Counted from the stretch's first letter, positions 1-11,418 are shown. The stretch: DNA of 64,000 nucleotides from Gari tellinella (GCA_922989275.2 OV277870.1:48356356-48420355), one strand, 5' to 3'. Translations and numbers: made by a program. The notes: generated by a model from the letters alone, not told the origin.

Positions 1-198
1 GTGACATTTAATCAGGACGTTTGTTTCCTAGCCGTTCTTTGGATTTTTGGACATTTATGATTTATGATTTATGATCTACATTCTTTATTTTATATGGATG
101 TTCGTCTTGACAAGTCCTACTCAGAAATGCCAAAATACTTTACCAAATGACCTTGACCTCAACCTACATTTTTCAGTATGTTTCACTGATCTTCAAAA

Positions 199-300
199 AA
201 AGACGATTCTAACTAGTAGTAACACCATAGGATTTGATGCTGAAATGACTGAGACAGTGCTGGATTTATTCAATTTACTCCGTCTTATATGGAGCCCTGT
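199..300. mobile_element. Family C MITE, half copy
   Basis: It retains one arm of the GAATCGTCT hairpin, the following CACCATAGGATTTGATGC and the right end TATGGAGCCCTG. The left half is missing. Confidence 0.6.
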
Positions 301-631
301 TTCAAAGTTAGAATTGGTATTTAAAGTGCAGAAACGTCACTTTTCCAAAAACAACGTGTTTGTTCAAAAACAATAATTCTCATTGCAAAATGTTTGGCGA
401 CAGACAAGAGCCAAGTAACTTTAACGTCCCATCAGGCTTCACATCTCATATTCATTCAGTTGAATCCCAGCGACGAGTATACGCATCCTTTGCAAACAGT
501 GTACCTGTGAAAATAACACTTGTCCTGTGAAAACATTGCACACGCATACCCGTATCAACGGACTCCTTCTGGAGTCCTCTGGTCAGGATTTGCACCATTT
601 GTCATTTTGTAATGTAGTGAAAATAAGCTCT

Positions 632-881
632 TACAGTGGAGAATCCGTTATTCTTTCCCGTTTAAACGCAAACGTACGCAAACGCAAAGCACTAAAACGT
701 AGAAAAGAACAACTTTTAGACAATTCTGATAATTCATGTTTATCTTGGTGGCAAACATTTTGGAGCCTGATCAGACGCCGGGTTTCCCGGCGTCTGATCT
801 GGCTCCAAACTGTTTGCACTGCAAATAATAGTTTTAGCGTAAACGCGTTTATTGGGAAAGAATAACACATTCTCCACTGTA
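632..881. mobile_element. Family F palindromic MITE (TA target)
   Basis: The ends are TACAGTGGAGAAT / ATTCTCCACTGTA with TA on both sides, as in Tc1/mariner-type elements. The core hairpin around 778 is AAACATTTTGGAGCC...GGCTCCAAACTGTTT, with GATCAGACGCC in each arm. Confidence 0.85.
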
Positions 882-1117
882 CATCATTACTTACACTTGG
901 AAACTGGAGATGTTCATTTACAATTTCAGAGGAGAATTAGTTCATAAATCGGTAACTTTTTTATGGCATTACGTTTGTGATGAGTTTCTGGAAAGAATAA
1001 TGATCCTCCACTATAATTTATTCCGTGTCTGTGTTGTGTTTTTCAGATCGGTCCATCCTACTCAGCCGTTCTAGGTTGTCATGGGGAAACAAGGCTCAGG
1101 CATTTTCTAACAAATAA

Positions 1118-1321
1118 TTAACCCTTTCGTCGTCATAGGCGAATTCGACTCCGCGAACAGTTTGGATCCAGATCAGACGCCGCGTTACGCGGCGTCTGAT
1201 CTGGATCCAAACTGTTCGGCACTCGTATCGATATTTCTTCTGTCATACTGTTGTATGTGTAACTAAAGACGAGTGTGAAAATGTTAGTATTAAGGCAATG
1301 TTTTGTCGAGGAAAGGGTTAA
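1118..1321. mobile_element. Family G palindromic MITE (TTAA target)
   Basis: It is bounded by TTAACCCTTTCGTCG and CGAGGAAAGGGTTAA. The core is a nearly perfect hairpin, AACAGTTTGGATCCAGATCA with its complement, centred on CGCGTTACGCG. Confidence 0.8.
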
Positions 1322-1906
1322 AGAAAACGGTTAAATTTGGCGACGAGAAGGGGTGAAAAAATCCATAGCGACCCGTGGCACTGTTGTTGTTGTTGTTTTT
1401 TCATCTGGACATGGGCGCTTGTAAACTGACGATACGAGCCGCGTCACGGAAAAGGGGCTATGCTATCGGGCACTGAAAACAGTGTAGATCATCGCAGCGC
1501 GCAGCAGCAAAGTTAAAAAGCGGCGTCAGATTAAAGTATGTACTGTTTGCTATGACACTGATGTCTCTAGTGACTGACAAACAGTGTAGAACCTGGTCAC
1601 AGGCTGCGTTTCCATAGCTATGGGACTGGTACTGGTCATCGCTGTTTTCATTGTTCGATAGAATTCTGCCTTCGATGAGGCTCACATATTTGAGGCACGA
1701 TTGGACAAAACGGGGATATCATTTACAGGAACAATAATATCAATATTAACCAGAAAGAATTGATGAGCGTATATGATGGGAGAAATGTGAATACAAGTGT
1801 TTACATCAATTAAAATATATGTAAATAAATGGCATTGGTAATGTATTTATCTTCAAAAATAAAACTATAAGTAAAGGTAGTATGCCTCTGTTGAGATCGG
1901 GCTGTT

Positions 1907-2160
1907 GAGGGCTGCCATTTCTCCGGATTTTTCCTAAATCTCCGGATTTTTTCCAGTACATGGTAGCTTAAAGCAGGCTGAAAGTAAAGCAGAATGCGCC
2001 CTAAGGCGCATTCTGCTTTACTTACAGTTTGCTTTAAGTAGTCGTATGTCAACAAAACAAGAAAACGGCCATGGGGTAAAGATACGAATCGTAAAATCGC
2101 GCTGGAAAAATGCAAATTAGAAAATCTTAGGATTTTTCATGTCAACTGATGGCAGCCCTG
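1907..2160. mobile_element. Family I MITE
   Basis: It ends in GAGGGCTGCCATTTCTCC and ATGGCAGCCCTG. The core hairpin is the AAAGCAGGCTGAAAGTAAAG type also used by family A, centred on GCGCCCTAAGGCGC. No clean target duplication is seen. Confidence 0.75.
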
Positions 2161-2555
2161 TGTCGATCTATATCTGTACTCTACGTATAGCACTCGGCAA
2201 GTCTCGTCATCTGGTTATCAGTACCGAACTATTTTCAAGCATGTATCTTTACGGACTATCCGTTTTACGGACTATCAGTCTCATTTGGGTGTACTACCTT
2301 AAGCTGTAACTTTGTTAAACAAATTGTCATCTTAAGACAATTTATACACTTTTGCAGTTTATTCAACTGAAAACTCGAATATCTCGATAACTCGAAATCA
2401 CAAATTTCGAATTGTAACTCAAACTCGCTTTGGTCTACATACCCTTATTTTATATTGTACAATGAGATTCATTATTGTTCAATTAAATTCACGATTTTGT
2501 TAAATGATAAAGTTAAAATAAAATATATATCATACGTTTTGTTGCTTTTAAGTGC

Positions 2556-2795
2556 TACAGTAGAGAATACGTTAAAATTATTATTTACCGTTCAACACAC
2601 AAACGAAACGCAAACGAAATGCAATAAAATGTAGAAAATGGCAAATGTTTGAAAAATCCTTGCTTTAAATTTTAATCTGAGTGGCAAACAGTTTGGAGCC
2701 TGATCAGACCCTGTGCTAACCGGCGTCTGATATGGCTCCAAGCGTTTTGCAACGGATATAGTAATAGTTTGGGAAGTAATATTTTCTCTACTGTA
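2556..2795. mobile_element. Family F MITE, diverged
   Basis: The ends are TACAGTAGAGAATACG and ATTTTCTCTACTGTA at TA. The core is the AAACAGTTTGGAGCCTGATC hairpin with decayed arms. Confidence 0.7.
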
Positions 2796-3117
2796 TATCC
2801 CCAGAACCTTCCTAAATTGTTGTTCTGTGGTTTTAAAGTCACAGGGAATTGTCTGTTTAATAAACCGATGTTATCCCCTCTGCCAAGAACCAATAGGAAC
2901 TTTGGAAGGCAGGTAGGTGTAGGTGGTTTTGATCCCATGTGTTGCTTCGCAATGAGTGGGATTAGCCGCAAATTATCTTCCTGAAATCATTATCATTTCA
3001 TCGCATCATCTTTCATCGGCGCTATATGACCTTTTTTGTGTCGCAGTGACTAAAACCCCAACTCATCTATCCATCCAACCATACAGTGTACATGCCCCGC
3101 GCATGGAATCATGTGAC

Positions 3118-3312
3118 CAGAGCTCAAGATAAGTGGGTTATTTCAAAAACTAAAATCTTTATTTCTGCTTTAAACCCAATGGTGTCACTACTCATTAGAA
3201 TCGTCTCGAAGAGACGATTCTAATGAGTAGTAACACAATAGGATTTGATGTTACAAAAGTGAGAAAATGTTGGATTTTTGCAGTTTACTCCCTCTTATCT
3301 GGGGCCCTATGT
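3118..3312. mobile_element. Family C MITE
   Basis: It has a CCAGAGCTCAAGATAAG left end and a CTTATCTGGGGCCCTA right end. The core hairpin is CTCATTAGAATCGTCTC...GAGACGATTCTAATGAG near 3211. Confidence 0.75.
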
Positions 3313-3779
3313 GACTACCACTGTCATGATTCAGTTGCTAGACCGTTGCCCTATGAAAATCGATGGTACCTCCTCTTGATTTGTGTCTATATATACCATA
3401 GGTGTTAGCCATTTCCTCTGTAAAGTTTCGAAACTGACAATTCCAATTTCTAATTAAGTCTCGTCTAATTTAATACTAGATCTATATAGGGTTGCGTTTT
3501 ACAATATATTGCAATATTACAATGTTACAGATGTGACCTTGATCTTTGTCGGACATGAACAAACTTGTACAAAGCTCAAAAGCGTCTTTAGTGTAGTACA
3601 CATGCCAAATATAAAATCTCTATCACATTCAGTTAAGTTATGGCCAATGTTATAGTTGTAGACAGACATGCAGACAGACAAGTAGACAGGGCAAAAACAA
3701 TATGCCCCCACCCTACTTAGCCATGTGGGCATGCATAAAAGGTAAATTATTTAGCATTGTAGGAAATTGACTTACCTTT

Positions 3780-4027
3780 GAAAACAGCTTGAATCTAGAT
3801 CAGACGCCGCGTAATGCGACGTCTGATCTTGATTCAAGCTGTTTGTCACTGTCATTATGTTTTTTCGACCAAAACTCTGAGAAAAACAGCAGATGACAAC
3901 TTTCAGCAGACGATAGTACAGCAATAAAAGCGTTAGACGTACCTGTCTTGTTTGGAAAACAGTGGCAAACGTTATTGTAAGGAGGGGGTTGTTGTTGGGA
4001 GGGCCGTTGTAGGAAGGGAGAGCTGTA
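3780..4027. mobile_element. Family D MITE, left-truncated
   Basis: The hairpin AAACAGCTTGAATC...GATTCAAGCTGTTTG is followed by the D interior (AGCAGACGATA, GTTGTAAGGAGGG) and a right end near GGAGAGCTGTA. Confidence 0.65.
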
Positions 4028-4146
4028 CAATAATGTGGTAGACTTAACTTTCTACAACTAGAGTGGATATTGATCAATGACAAACACCAAAGAGAGGTAC
4101 ATGTATAATATTTAATTAAATGTCTGCTACTCTCATCACACAATTA

Positions 4147-4401
4147 CAGGGCTGCCATTTCTCCGGAGTTTTCCTAAATCTTCAGATTTTTTAAGAGTAC
4201 ATGGTAGCTTAAAGCAGGCTGAAAGTAAAGCAGAATGCGCCTTTAGGCGCCTCCTTCTTTACTTACAGCCTGCTTTAAGTAGTCGCTTGTCAACAAAACA
4301 AGAAACGGGCTATGAGGTAAAGGTATGATTTGTATAATCGCACTTGAAAAATGCAAATTTGGAAATCTTAGGATTTTTCATGTCAACTTATGGCAGCCCT
4401 G
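4147..4401. mobile_element. Family I MITE with 6-bp target duplication CAATTA
   Basis: CAGGGCTGCCATTTCTCC ... TTATGGCAGCCCTG is flanked by CAATTA at 4141-4146 and 4402-4407. The core is the A-type AAAGCAGGCTGAAAGTAAAG hairpin. Confidence 0.88.
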
Positions 4402-4483
4402 CAATTATACAATCATTGTTTGTGTTAATGCTGGTCCATTAGCTTACTCGACCCTGAAACTTCAAATGGACAAATCTAGTTTT

Positions 4484-4693
4484 ACCCATTACCACATAGC
4501 CTGGTCCTGATTTTGAAAATAGGTTACTACTTAAGCATTCTGCTTTACTTTCAGCCTGCTTTAAGCTACCATCTGCTAGAATATAGAAAATATTTCTTAT
4601 CATACATATTTATAACTGTATAATTTGAAACCATTTTCTTCAGTGGAGAAATAAATTAAAGGCATAAAAAGGTGTACTTATGGGGTAATGGGT
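4484..4693. mobile_element. Family A MITE, reverse orientation, partial
   Basis: It starts near CCACATAGCCTGG and ends TATGGGGTAATGGGTTAA. Only one arm of the hairpin (CATTCTGCTTTACTTTCAGC) remains. Confidence 0.65.
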
Positions 4694-4870
4694 TAAAGTT
4701 AAACTATCTAATCCATTTTTGACAATTTATGATTGATTTTAAATATTTTACAAAATTTCCATCAGAGCAGACCCCGAACAGAGGGCTCCTATCAGAGTCC
4801 TCTGATCTAGTTCTAAGCTGTTTCCATAGGACAAGGAACACTGTTTGATGAGTATACACATAGGGTTTAA
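4690..4870. mobile_element. Diverged family B element between two A elements, sharing TTAA junctions
   Basis: It has B-type interior (AATCCATTTTTGACAATTTA, CAGAGGGCTCCTATCAGAG, ATAGGACAAG) and lies exactly between the TTAA that ends the upstream A copy and the TTAA that starts the downstream one. Confidence 0.5.
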
Positions 4871-5107
4871 CCCATTACCCCATAAATACACCGTTTATTT
4901 ATTCCTTCACTGAAGAAAACAGTTCCCATTTATACAGTCTAGAATATGTTTCTAAAGAAATATTTTCTATATCCTAGTAGATGATAGCTTAAGACAGGTT
5001 GAAAGTAAAGCAGAATGTGCCTAAAGGCACATTCTGCTTTATTTCAACCTGCTTTATGTGGTTTCTTGTCTTCAAAACTATAAACAGGCTATGTGGTAAT
5101 GTGTTAA
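4867..5107. mobile_element. Family A MITE (TTAA target)
   Basis: It runs from TTAACCCATTACCCCATA to TGTGGTAATGTGTTAA. The hairpin has arms AAGTAAAGCAGAATGTGCC and GGCACATTCTGCTTTATTT. Confidence 0.85.
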
Positions 5108-5416
5108 TGGGTAAGCGTTGAACGACAATGAAGCATATAACTCTTTCCTGTTTTAATCTCATCTTGCTTAAGTCAGCCATATGCCCTACACCTTAAACAA
5201 TTCAAATGCTGTCTTTTTAATACATGTGATGTGATAGCCAGACTTGTATTCTGCTATAAACTATTAAACCAATGTAAAAAAATAAAATAAACAAAATCAT
5301 ATAAAAACACTGCATTTGTTATCTTAAGCACTTTATTTGCCAAGTAGACATACATAATTATATCATTCAATCAAACATAAAACAAAGCCTTAATCCAGTA
5401 CATATACATGTACTTT

Positions 5417-5980
5417 CACTTATATATCAACACTAACAAAGCAGTATTCAAACAGTAACTTATAATATAAGTGTTGATATATGATATTTCAACACTAACT
5501 AAGCATCATACCAGTGACATATGTATACACTCAGTCACTTATATATCAACACTAACAGAGCATTGTTCTAACACACAAACAGTAACTTATAATATAAGTA
5601 TTGATATATGATATTTCAACACTAACTAAGCATCACACCAGTGACATATGTATACACTCAGTCACATATATATCAACACTAACAGAGCATTGTTCTAACA
5701 CACAAACAGTAACTTATAATATAAGTGTTGATATATGATATTTCAACACTAACTAAGCATCATACCAGTGACATATGTATACACTCTGTCACTTATATAT
5801 CAACACTAACAGAGCATTGTTCTAACACACAAACAGTAACTTATAATATAAGTGTTGATATATGATATTTCAACACTAACTAAGCATCATACCAGTGACA
5901 TATGTATACACTCACTTATATATCAACACTAACAGAGCATTGTTCTAACACACATAGTCACTTAAAATAAAGTGTTGATA
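5417..5980. repeat. Tandem array, about 120-125 bp, five units
   Basis: Units begin with CACTTATATATCAACACTAA near 5417, 5536, 5663, 5789 and 5912. Each contains both TATATATCAACACTAAC and the inverse AGTGTTGATATATGATAT, so single units can fold. A single orphan piece recurs near 7228. Confidence 0.85.
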
Positions 5981-5988
5981 TTTAAGAA

Positions 5989-6126
5989 ATGAATTGATTT
6001 TTGTCTGCGTTTAAGCGAAATACACAACAGAAAATGATAGGCAAATTTAGCACGATTCATGGTAAATTTGCCGATCATTTTCTGTCCTTTATTTTGCTTA
6101 AACACTTAAAAATCAATTCATTTCTT
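5989..6126. repeat. Imperfect foldback, about 60-bp arms
   Basis: The left arm carries GAATTGATTTTTG, TTTAAGC, ACAGAAAATGAT and GGCAAATTTA. The right arm carries the complements in reverse order. The loop is GCACGATTCATG. No ends or target duplication are recognised. Confidence 0.7.
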
Positions 6127-6469
6127 ATATTTACATTATATTTGCTGTATTTTCTAATATTAAATGAACATTTTATTAGTATGCATGTATGTTTATCCAT
6201 ATTAGAGGTTGTTAACACGAATAATGTGTACTCTGAAAGGAACAGCCATAACCGAATAACAGAAGCTGTGATTCGCGGAGAAATTATCCATAAGCCCTGC
6301 CTCCTCTGTGAAACATATCCACAAGTCCCACCCCTAGAGCAAGTGCATCTATACAAATTAACCATACATTATTTCAATGGAATTCAATGGGGCGAATGTA
6401 AATATAGATCTATATTTTAACACAAACAAACCACTGTACCAGTACATTACGTATACATAGAGGATCTTA

Positions 6470-6600
6470 CATGAGTGCTCATTAATTATCATTTTTAATA
6501 AACGAGTTGACTAAAACAATATAACGCGAGCCTTGGCGAGTGTTATATTTATTTTAGTCAACAAGTTTATTAAGAATGATAAATAATGAGCATGAATGTT
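6470..6600. repeat. Foldback element around a CGAGCCTTGGCGAG centre
   Basis: CATGAGTGCTCATTAATTAT and AATAAACGAGTTGACTAAA are mirrored by TTTAGTCAACAAGTTTATT and ATAAATAATGAGCATGAATG. The whole stretch is one inverted repeat. Confidence 0.72.
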
Positions 6601-6864
6601 AGATCCTATTTATCACATTAATATTTTAAAACCTATTAAATCAACTGAATCCTTAGTTTTTTGTCACTCCATCATATGTATTTTCCGCCAAAACTTGATG
6701 TTGTTTATAGTAACGCCATGGCAAATGACGTCATTTGGCGCCCCGCATCATGCAGCGCTCGTGGACAAACAGCGAGGGCCGGAACCCAAATATTGATATT
6801 TCACTATAGTTTATTTATTGACTTTATTACACTCCCAGAGTCGGTTTTATGTGATAAAGTCACT

Positions 6865-7213
6865 TAAACAGTGCTCCCTCTCAACAACGACTCCCTCCTT
6901 ACAACGACCCTTGTCAAAATTCCCTAAACAGGACAATTATGTATCAAGCCTTTACTGCTGCAATATCGTCTGCTAAATATTGTCGTCTGCTGTTTTTCTC
7001 AAAGTTTCATATTGGACATTTTGACAGAACAAACCTTAGTGACGAGTGACAAACAGCTTGAATCCAGTCCAGACGCCGCGTTACGCGGCCTCTGATCTGG
7101 ATTCAAGCTGTTTGCAAATGTAAACCAATATCCCTCCCTTTAACGACTCCCTCCGAACAACGAACACAATATTTGTCTCCCACTGGATGTCGTTGTAGAG
7201 AGGGAGCGCTGTA
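6865..7213. mobile_element. Family D palindromic MITE (TA target), full length
   Basis: The ends are ACAGTGCTCCCTCTCAACAA and GTTGTAGAGAGGGAGCGCTGTA. The core hairpin is AAACAGCTTGAATCCAGTCC with its complement, centred on CGCGTTACGCG. Confidence 0.82.
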
Positions 7214-7500
7214 TTTCAATTCATACAGTCACTTATATATCAACACTCAAAGTCTCTAATCTTCACACAGTTAACAATCTCAGTGCCTAATCATAGTCAA
7301 TTGCTGACATTATTTGTTTTTCTGAAAAGTGGAAACTAATTGCAAGACCTCCCTGTGTAAAGGTGTTATTATGAAGTAAAATGTTTGCTATCTTGATTAT
7401 ATGCTGTTGTCCTAGACAACTTGTGTATGTTTGTTCTACTACATGTATATACAATAGAACCCCTCTATTATGATCACTACGTGAGGTAAAGTTTCTCTGT

Positions 7501-7752
7501 TTAACCAATTTCCCCATAGCCTGTTTCTAGTTTTGAAGACAGCTGACCACTTGCGGCAGGTTGAAAGTAAAGCAGAATGCGCCATTAGGCACATTCTACT
7601 TTACTTTCAGCCTTCTTTAAGCTACCATTAGCTATGATATAGGAAATGTTTCTTATGGTACATGTTCAAGACAGTATAAATTGAACTATTTTCTCCAGTG
7701 GAGGAATAAATAAAATGCACTAAAAGACACTTAGATGAGGAATAGGGTTACG
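7501..7752. mobile_element. Family A MITE, reverse orientation, diverged right end
   Basis: It starts TTAACCAATTTCCCCATAGC and contains the AAAGTAAAGCAGAATGCGCC hairpin. The right end, GAGGAATAGGGTTA, is degraded. A weaker hairpin remnant follows at 7780-7850. Confidence 0.7.
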
Positions 7753-8079
7753 ACTGTTGGCTGTAGATAGCAAGATGAAAGAAAAACAGAAATCTCCTTT
7801 TCATTGGAGATAAAGAGCTTTCTGCTTTACTTTTATGTTGCTATAAGGTGTCACTGTCTTCAAAACTATCAAATAGACTTCCTTTTAGTGGCTGTAATAG
7901 AAGGGTTTTCCTTTACATGTATAGTTTACTTCTATACCCTCGGGTAAAACAGCTAAGCTGTATTGTATAAAATTCTCTGTGAAAAAACTACTCCAATAAA
8001 TCAGGTAAAAATATCTAAAACACAACAAGGTCACTCAATTTGTAAATTAAGTTGGCTGCTTCACACATTTATGCCTATC

Positions 8080-8162
8080 CTTCACCAGCAGATATAAGCA
8101 AACAGTGTAGACTCTGATGAGATACCAAACAGTGGCATCTCATCAAAGTCTTCACAGTTTAG
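8080..8162. repeat. B-type hairpin remnant
   Basis: AAACAGTGTAGACTCTGATG is followed by a mismatched loop and then CATCAAAGTCTTCACAGTTT. It has no recognisable element ends. Confidence 0.45.
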
Positions 8163-8277
8163 TTCAAACATATTTTATTTCAAAATAGTACATATTTTAT
8201 AATCACACATAAATATACATGAGATGAGAAAGAAAGCAATGTTTGCTTCTTAAATTATTCTCCTATTTTTTTTTACT

Positions 8278-8529
8278 TTAACCCTTTGAGCCCTAGTCCC
8301 GCATATAGGCATCCTTTTCAAACAGTGTACATGTGAACAGTACACTTGTCCTGTGCAAACAGTGAAGACCCAGATCAGAGGGCTCCTTTCGGAGCCCTCT
8401 GATCAGGGTCTTCACTGTTTGTCATAATGCCAAACATTGACAAAAACAACCCTTAAAAGTCAGAAATGGACTAGACTAAAATGGAAACTGGAATTGTCCA
8501 TTTAAAGTTTCAGGGAGGAAAGAGTTAAA
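8278..8529. mobile_element. Family B palindromic MITE (TTAA target)
   Basis: It runs from TTAACCCTTTGAGCCCTAGT to AGGGAGGAAAGAGTTAA. The core hairpin has arms AAACAGTGAAGACCCAGATC and GATCAGGGTCTTCACTGTTT, centred on CCTTTCGG. Confidence 0.88.
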
Positions 8530-8602
8530 CATAAACACAGTTTGCTATTTCATACACAATAATTTGCTGTATTGACTTATTATGCATTATCTTTAGATAA
8601 CC

Positions 8603-8798
8603 TACAGTCGAACTTCGATACCTCGAACTTGGTTAAGTTGAACATACCCGGATTTTAAAGTTAAAACGCGGCTCAGCCGCGTTTTAACTTTGAAACACGG
8701 GTATGTTCACCTTATCCAAGCTTGAAATAAGGTAGATTCATGTTTCGAAATATCTGATAGTTCGAGTTAAGCGAGTTCAAGATATCCAAGTTCGACTA
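8603..8798. mobile_element. Family E palindromic MITE (TA target)
   Basis: The ends are TACAGTCGAACTTCGATACC and GATATCCAAGTTCGACTA. The core is TTAAAACGCGG / CCGCGTTTTAA inside arms containing GTTGAACATACCCG. Confidence 0.82.
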
Positions 8799-9014
8799 CA
8801 TATATTGTTGATGAAATATTTCTGACAACAAGCATATAGACTGTTTTCTGTGCAATATCCTGGCATTAAAGGGTTAATTATAAAACAAACTTTAACATAC
8901 ATGTACATAGTAATTTGATTAGTTTCTGCCAAATTCTTACAAAATTACCTTGTGCCTACGACATAATAGCTTCAAGATTGCAACACAGCATCTGATCTGA
9001 ATCAAAACTATGTG

Positions 9015-9205
9015 CAGAGCTCTAGATAAAGAGTATTTCAAAATCTAAAATCTTTATTTATGCAGTAAACCCTATGGTGTCACTACTCATTAGAATCGTC
9101 TCTTCGAGACGATTCTATTGAGTAGTCACACCATAAGATTTTGTGCTAAGATAAGTGATAAAATGTTGATTTTGTTCAGTTTACCCCCTCTTATCTGGAG
9201 CCCTG
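9015..9205. mobile_element. Family C MITE with 6-bp target duplication TATGTG
   Basis: CAGAGCTCTAGATAAAG ... CTTATCTGGAGCCCTG is flanked by TATGTG at 9009-9014 and 9206-9211. The core is the GAATCGTCTC hairpin at about 9095-9120. Confidence 0.88.
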
Positions 9206-9534
9206 TATGTGTAAATGCTGGTCATTAAATGATTTGTTCAGGCATCTCCCTGATTATTGTAAAAATCTATAATGAACAATAATAAATATTTATCAACAAA
9301 TGTACACAGCAAGTATACAAAATGAATCAGAATATCCAACTAAAACAATATCAAATAAATTGTATATGGTAATATGAATTTTCTTTCCTAGATGAGAAGT
9401 CGTTTTGCTTTTAGAAGTTCTAATTGCACACATAACATGAAGAAGATAACATTCTTTAAAAGAAACTAGACACAATTTTAGCAATGCAATGAAACGTAAA
9501 ATGATAGATTTTTTTAAATTCTAAAGATTTGTTT

Positions 9535-9675
9535 TAACCTGAGTGGCAAACAGTTTGGAGCCAGATCAGACACTGGTTCATCAGCTTCCTAAACTGTTTG
9601 CAATTGAAATACATGTAGTTGTTTTATTACAAACATGTGTCCTAGGAAAGAATACCATTTTCTCCACTTTACAGT
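9535..9675. mobile_element. Family F remnant
   Basis: It has AAACAGTTTGGAGCCAGATC, then a shortened arm and a right end, AAGAATACCATTTTCTCCACT. The left terminus is lost. Confidence 0.55.
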
Positions 9676-9841
9676 GTATAGTAATTTGATATTAAAATGA
9701 AATATCTTATTCTCTTTCAACAGTTTGAATTGCACACTTAAAGTATAAAACTTCATGTCTGTCTTCTAGATAAGTAGTTTTCTGTTTGTCTCCGACTACA
9801 ATAATTTCATTTCGACATCCAGTTTAAACTAGTATGGTTGT

Positions 9842-10280
9842 TTAACCCATTACTCCATAGATATGCATTTTAACACATTTAATTTATTCCTCTTTACTTC
9901 CATTTTATACAGTTATGAATATGAATCACAAGAAATATTTTCTATATTCCAGGGCCCCAGATAAAGGGAGTATTTCAAAAACTAAAACCTTTATATCTGC
10001 TTTAAACCCTATGGTGTCACTACTCATTAGAATCGTCTCAAAGAGACGATTCTAATGAGTAGTAACACCATAGGATTTGGTGCTGTGTGAGTGAGAAAAC
10101 GTTGGTTTTGTTCAGAATACTCCCTCTTATCTGGAGCCCTGATATTCTAGCAGATGGTAGCTTCAAGCTGGTTGAAAGTGAAGCAGAATGCACCTGAAGG
10201 TGCATTCTGCTTTACTTTCAACCTGCTTTAAGTAGTTACCTATCTTCAAAACAAGAAACAGACAATGGGGTAAAGGGTCA
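9842..10280. mobile_element. Family A MITE split by a nested family C element
   Basis: It starts TTAACCCATTACTCCATAGA and ends ATGGGGTAAAGGGTCAA. The interior is interrupted at CTATATTC by a C element that duplicated ATATTC. The hairpin centre is GCACCTGAAGGTGC. Confidence 0.85.
9950..10141. mobile_element. Family C MITE nested in A, target duplication ATATTC
   Basis: CAGGGCCCCAGATAAAG ... CTTATCTGGAGCCCTG is flanked by ATATTC at 9944-9949 and 10142-10147. Because the host A sequence is known, the 6-bp duplication is unambiguous. Confidence 0.92.
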
Positions 10281-10351
10281 ATGGACAACCAGTAACTAGC
10301 TAGATAAGATGAAATATAGAAAACTTTTTCTACATCCTTACAGGCAGCTGC

Positions 10352-10591
10352 TTAACCCTTTACCCAATAGCCTATTTCTAGTATTGAAGATAGGTGACCA
10401 CTTAAAGCAGGTTGAAAGTAAAGCAGAATGCACCTAAAGGCACATTCTGCTTTACTTTCAGCCTGCTTTAAGAGAATTAGGAAAGTTTTCCTTATGATAC
10501 ATATCTATGACTGTATAAATTGGAACTATTTTCTTCAGTGGAGGAATAAACTGAATGTGCTAAAAGGCGCTTCTATTGGGGAAAGGGTTAA
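10352..10591. mobile_element. Family A MITE, reverse orientation (TTAA target)
   Basis: It starts TTAACCCTTTACCCAATAGC and ends TTGGGGAAAGGGTTAA. The hairpin arms are AAAGCAGGTTGAAAGTAAAG and its near-complement. Confidence 0.85.
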
Positions 10592-10854
10592 ACAGTACAG
10601 TGTTGTAACCAGGTAAATACATCCTTTTCAAACAGTAAATACCCAGATCACACCACTTCAGATGGAGCCCTCCGATCAGAGTCTACACAATTTGTGTCAC
10701 TTTTGAATATTTGTTAGATAAATACCTCAAGAGTAAATTTAAACTGGCTATTTATCAGAAAGTGATTTTGAGTTGGGTTTTACAGGACCGTGACACATGA
10801 AATGGTCATATGGCGCTGAATCAGAAAGTGAATTACTCTCTTTGGAAATTCAGT

Positions 10855-10935
10855 ATTGTTAAAGCAAGATGAAAATAAAGCAGAAGCTTCTTAAGAAGCT
10901 TTCTGCTTTACTTTCACCCTGCTTTAAGTAACCAA
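10855..10935. repeat. A/H-type hairpin remnant
   Basis: GTTAAAGCAAGATGAAAATA with GCAGAAGCTTCTTAAGAAGC and a matching right arm ending CCCTGCTTTAAG. No termini are seen. Confidence 0.5.
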
Positions 10936-11226
10936 CTGTACCTAACACAAAAACATACTGGAGACCTGTTGACTTTTTATTACATTTTATGACAAGTAAA
11001 ACTTCAAAATAAACATATCAGAATCACTCTTAACATTAGGAAAACCCAATTTCGCTTTGGACAACCCTGATGACAACCCTTTTCAGAGACAGTATTTGTC
11101 CAACAGAAATAAAAATAAAAAGCTTATTTTGCAGACTGAAATGTATCAAGTAGTTTTCACCATAGACCAAATGAACAGACCGGACAAATTCAACTTTTTC
11201 TCTACCTTTTAAAAGTAAACAGTTTA

Positions 11227-11418
11227 CAGGGCTCCAGATAAGAGGTAGTTCTTTCAACAAATTTAACATTTTCTCACTCTTTTTAGCACCAAATCCTATG
11301 GTGTTACTACTCATTAGAATCGTCTCAAAGAGACGATTCTAATGAGTAGTGACAACATACGGTTTAATTTAGAAATAAAGATTTTAGTTTTTGAAAACTA
11401 CCCTTATCTGGTGCTCTG
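11227..11418. mobile_element. Family C MITE with 6-bp target duplication AGTTTA
   Basis: CAGGGCTCCAGATAAGAG ... CTTATCTGGTGCTCTG is flanked by AGTTTA at 11221-11226 and 11419-11424. Confidence 0.9.

Noticed and set aside
527..870. Open frames on both strands across family F copies (also at 14057-14359 and 61561-61773) with similar translations
   Set aside because: The frames run through a palindrome, so both strands translate to related peptides. Starts are not conserved and no domain is present. Similarity follows from copies of one non-coding MITE.
3772..4143. A 123-codon minus-strand frame with LNQDQTSHYAASDLDSS-like sequence
   Set aside because: It is the D-type hairpin translated. The same peptide recurs wherever the hairpin occurs, in several frames.
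6001..6420. A 139-codon frame
   Set aside because: The first third is the inner part of a foldback repeat. The rest has AT-rich, low-information composition and no splice-linked partner.
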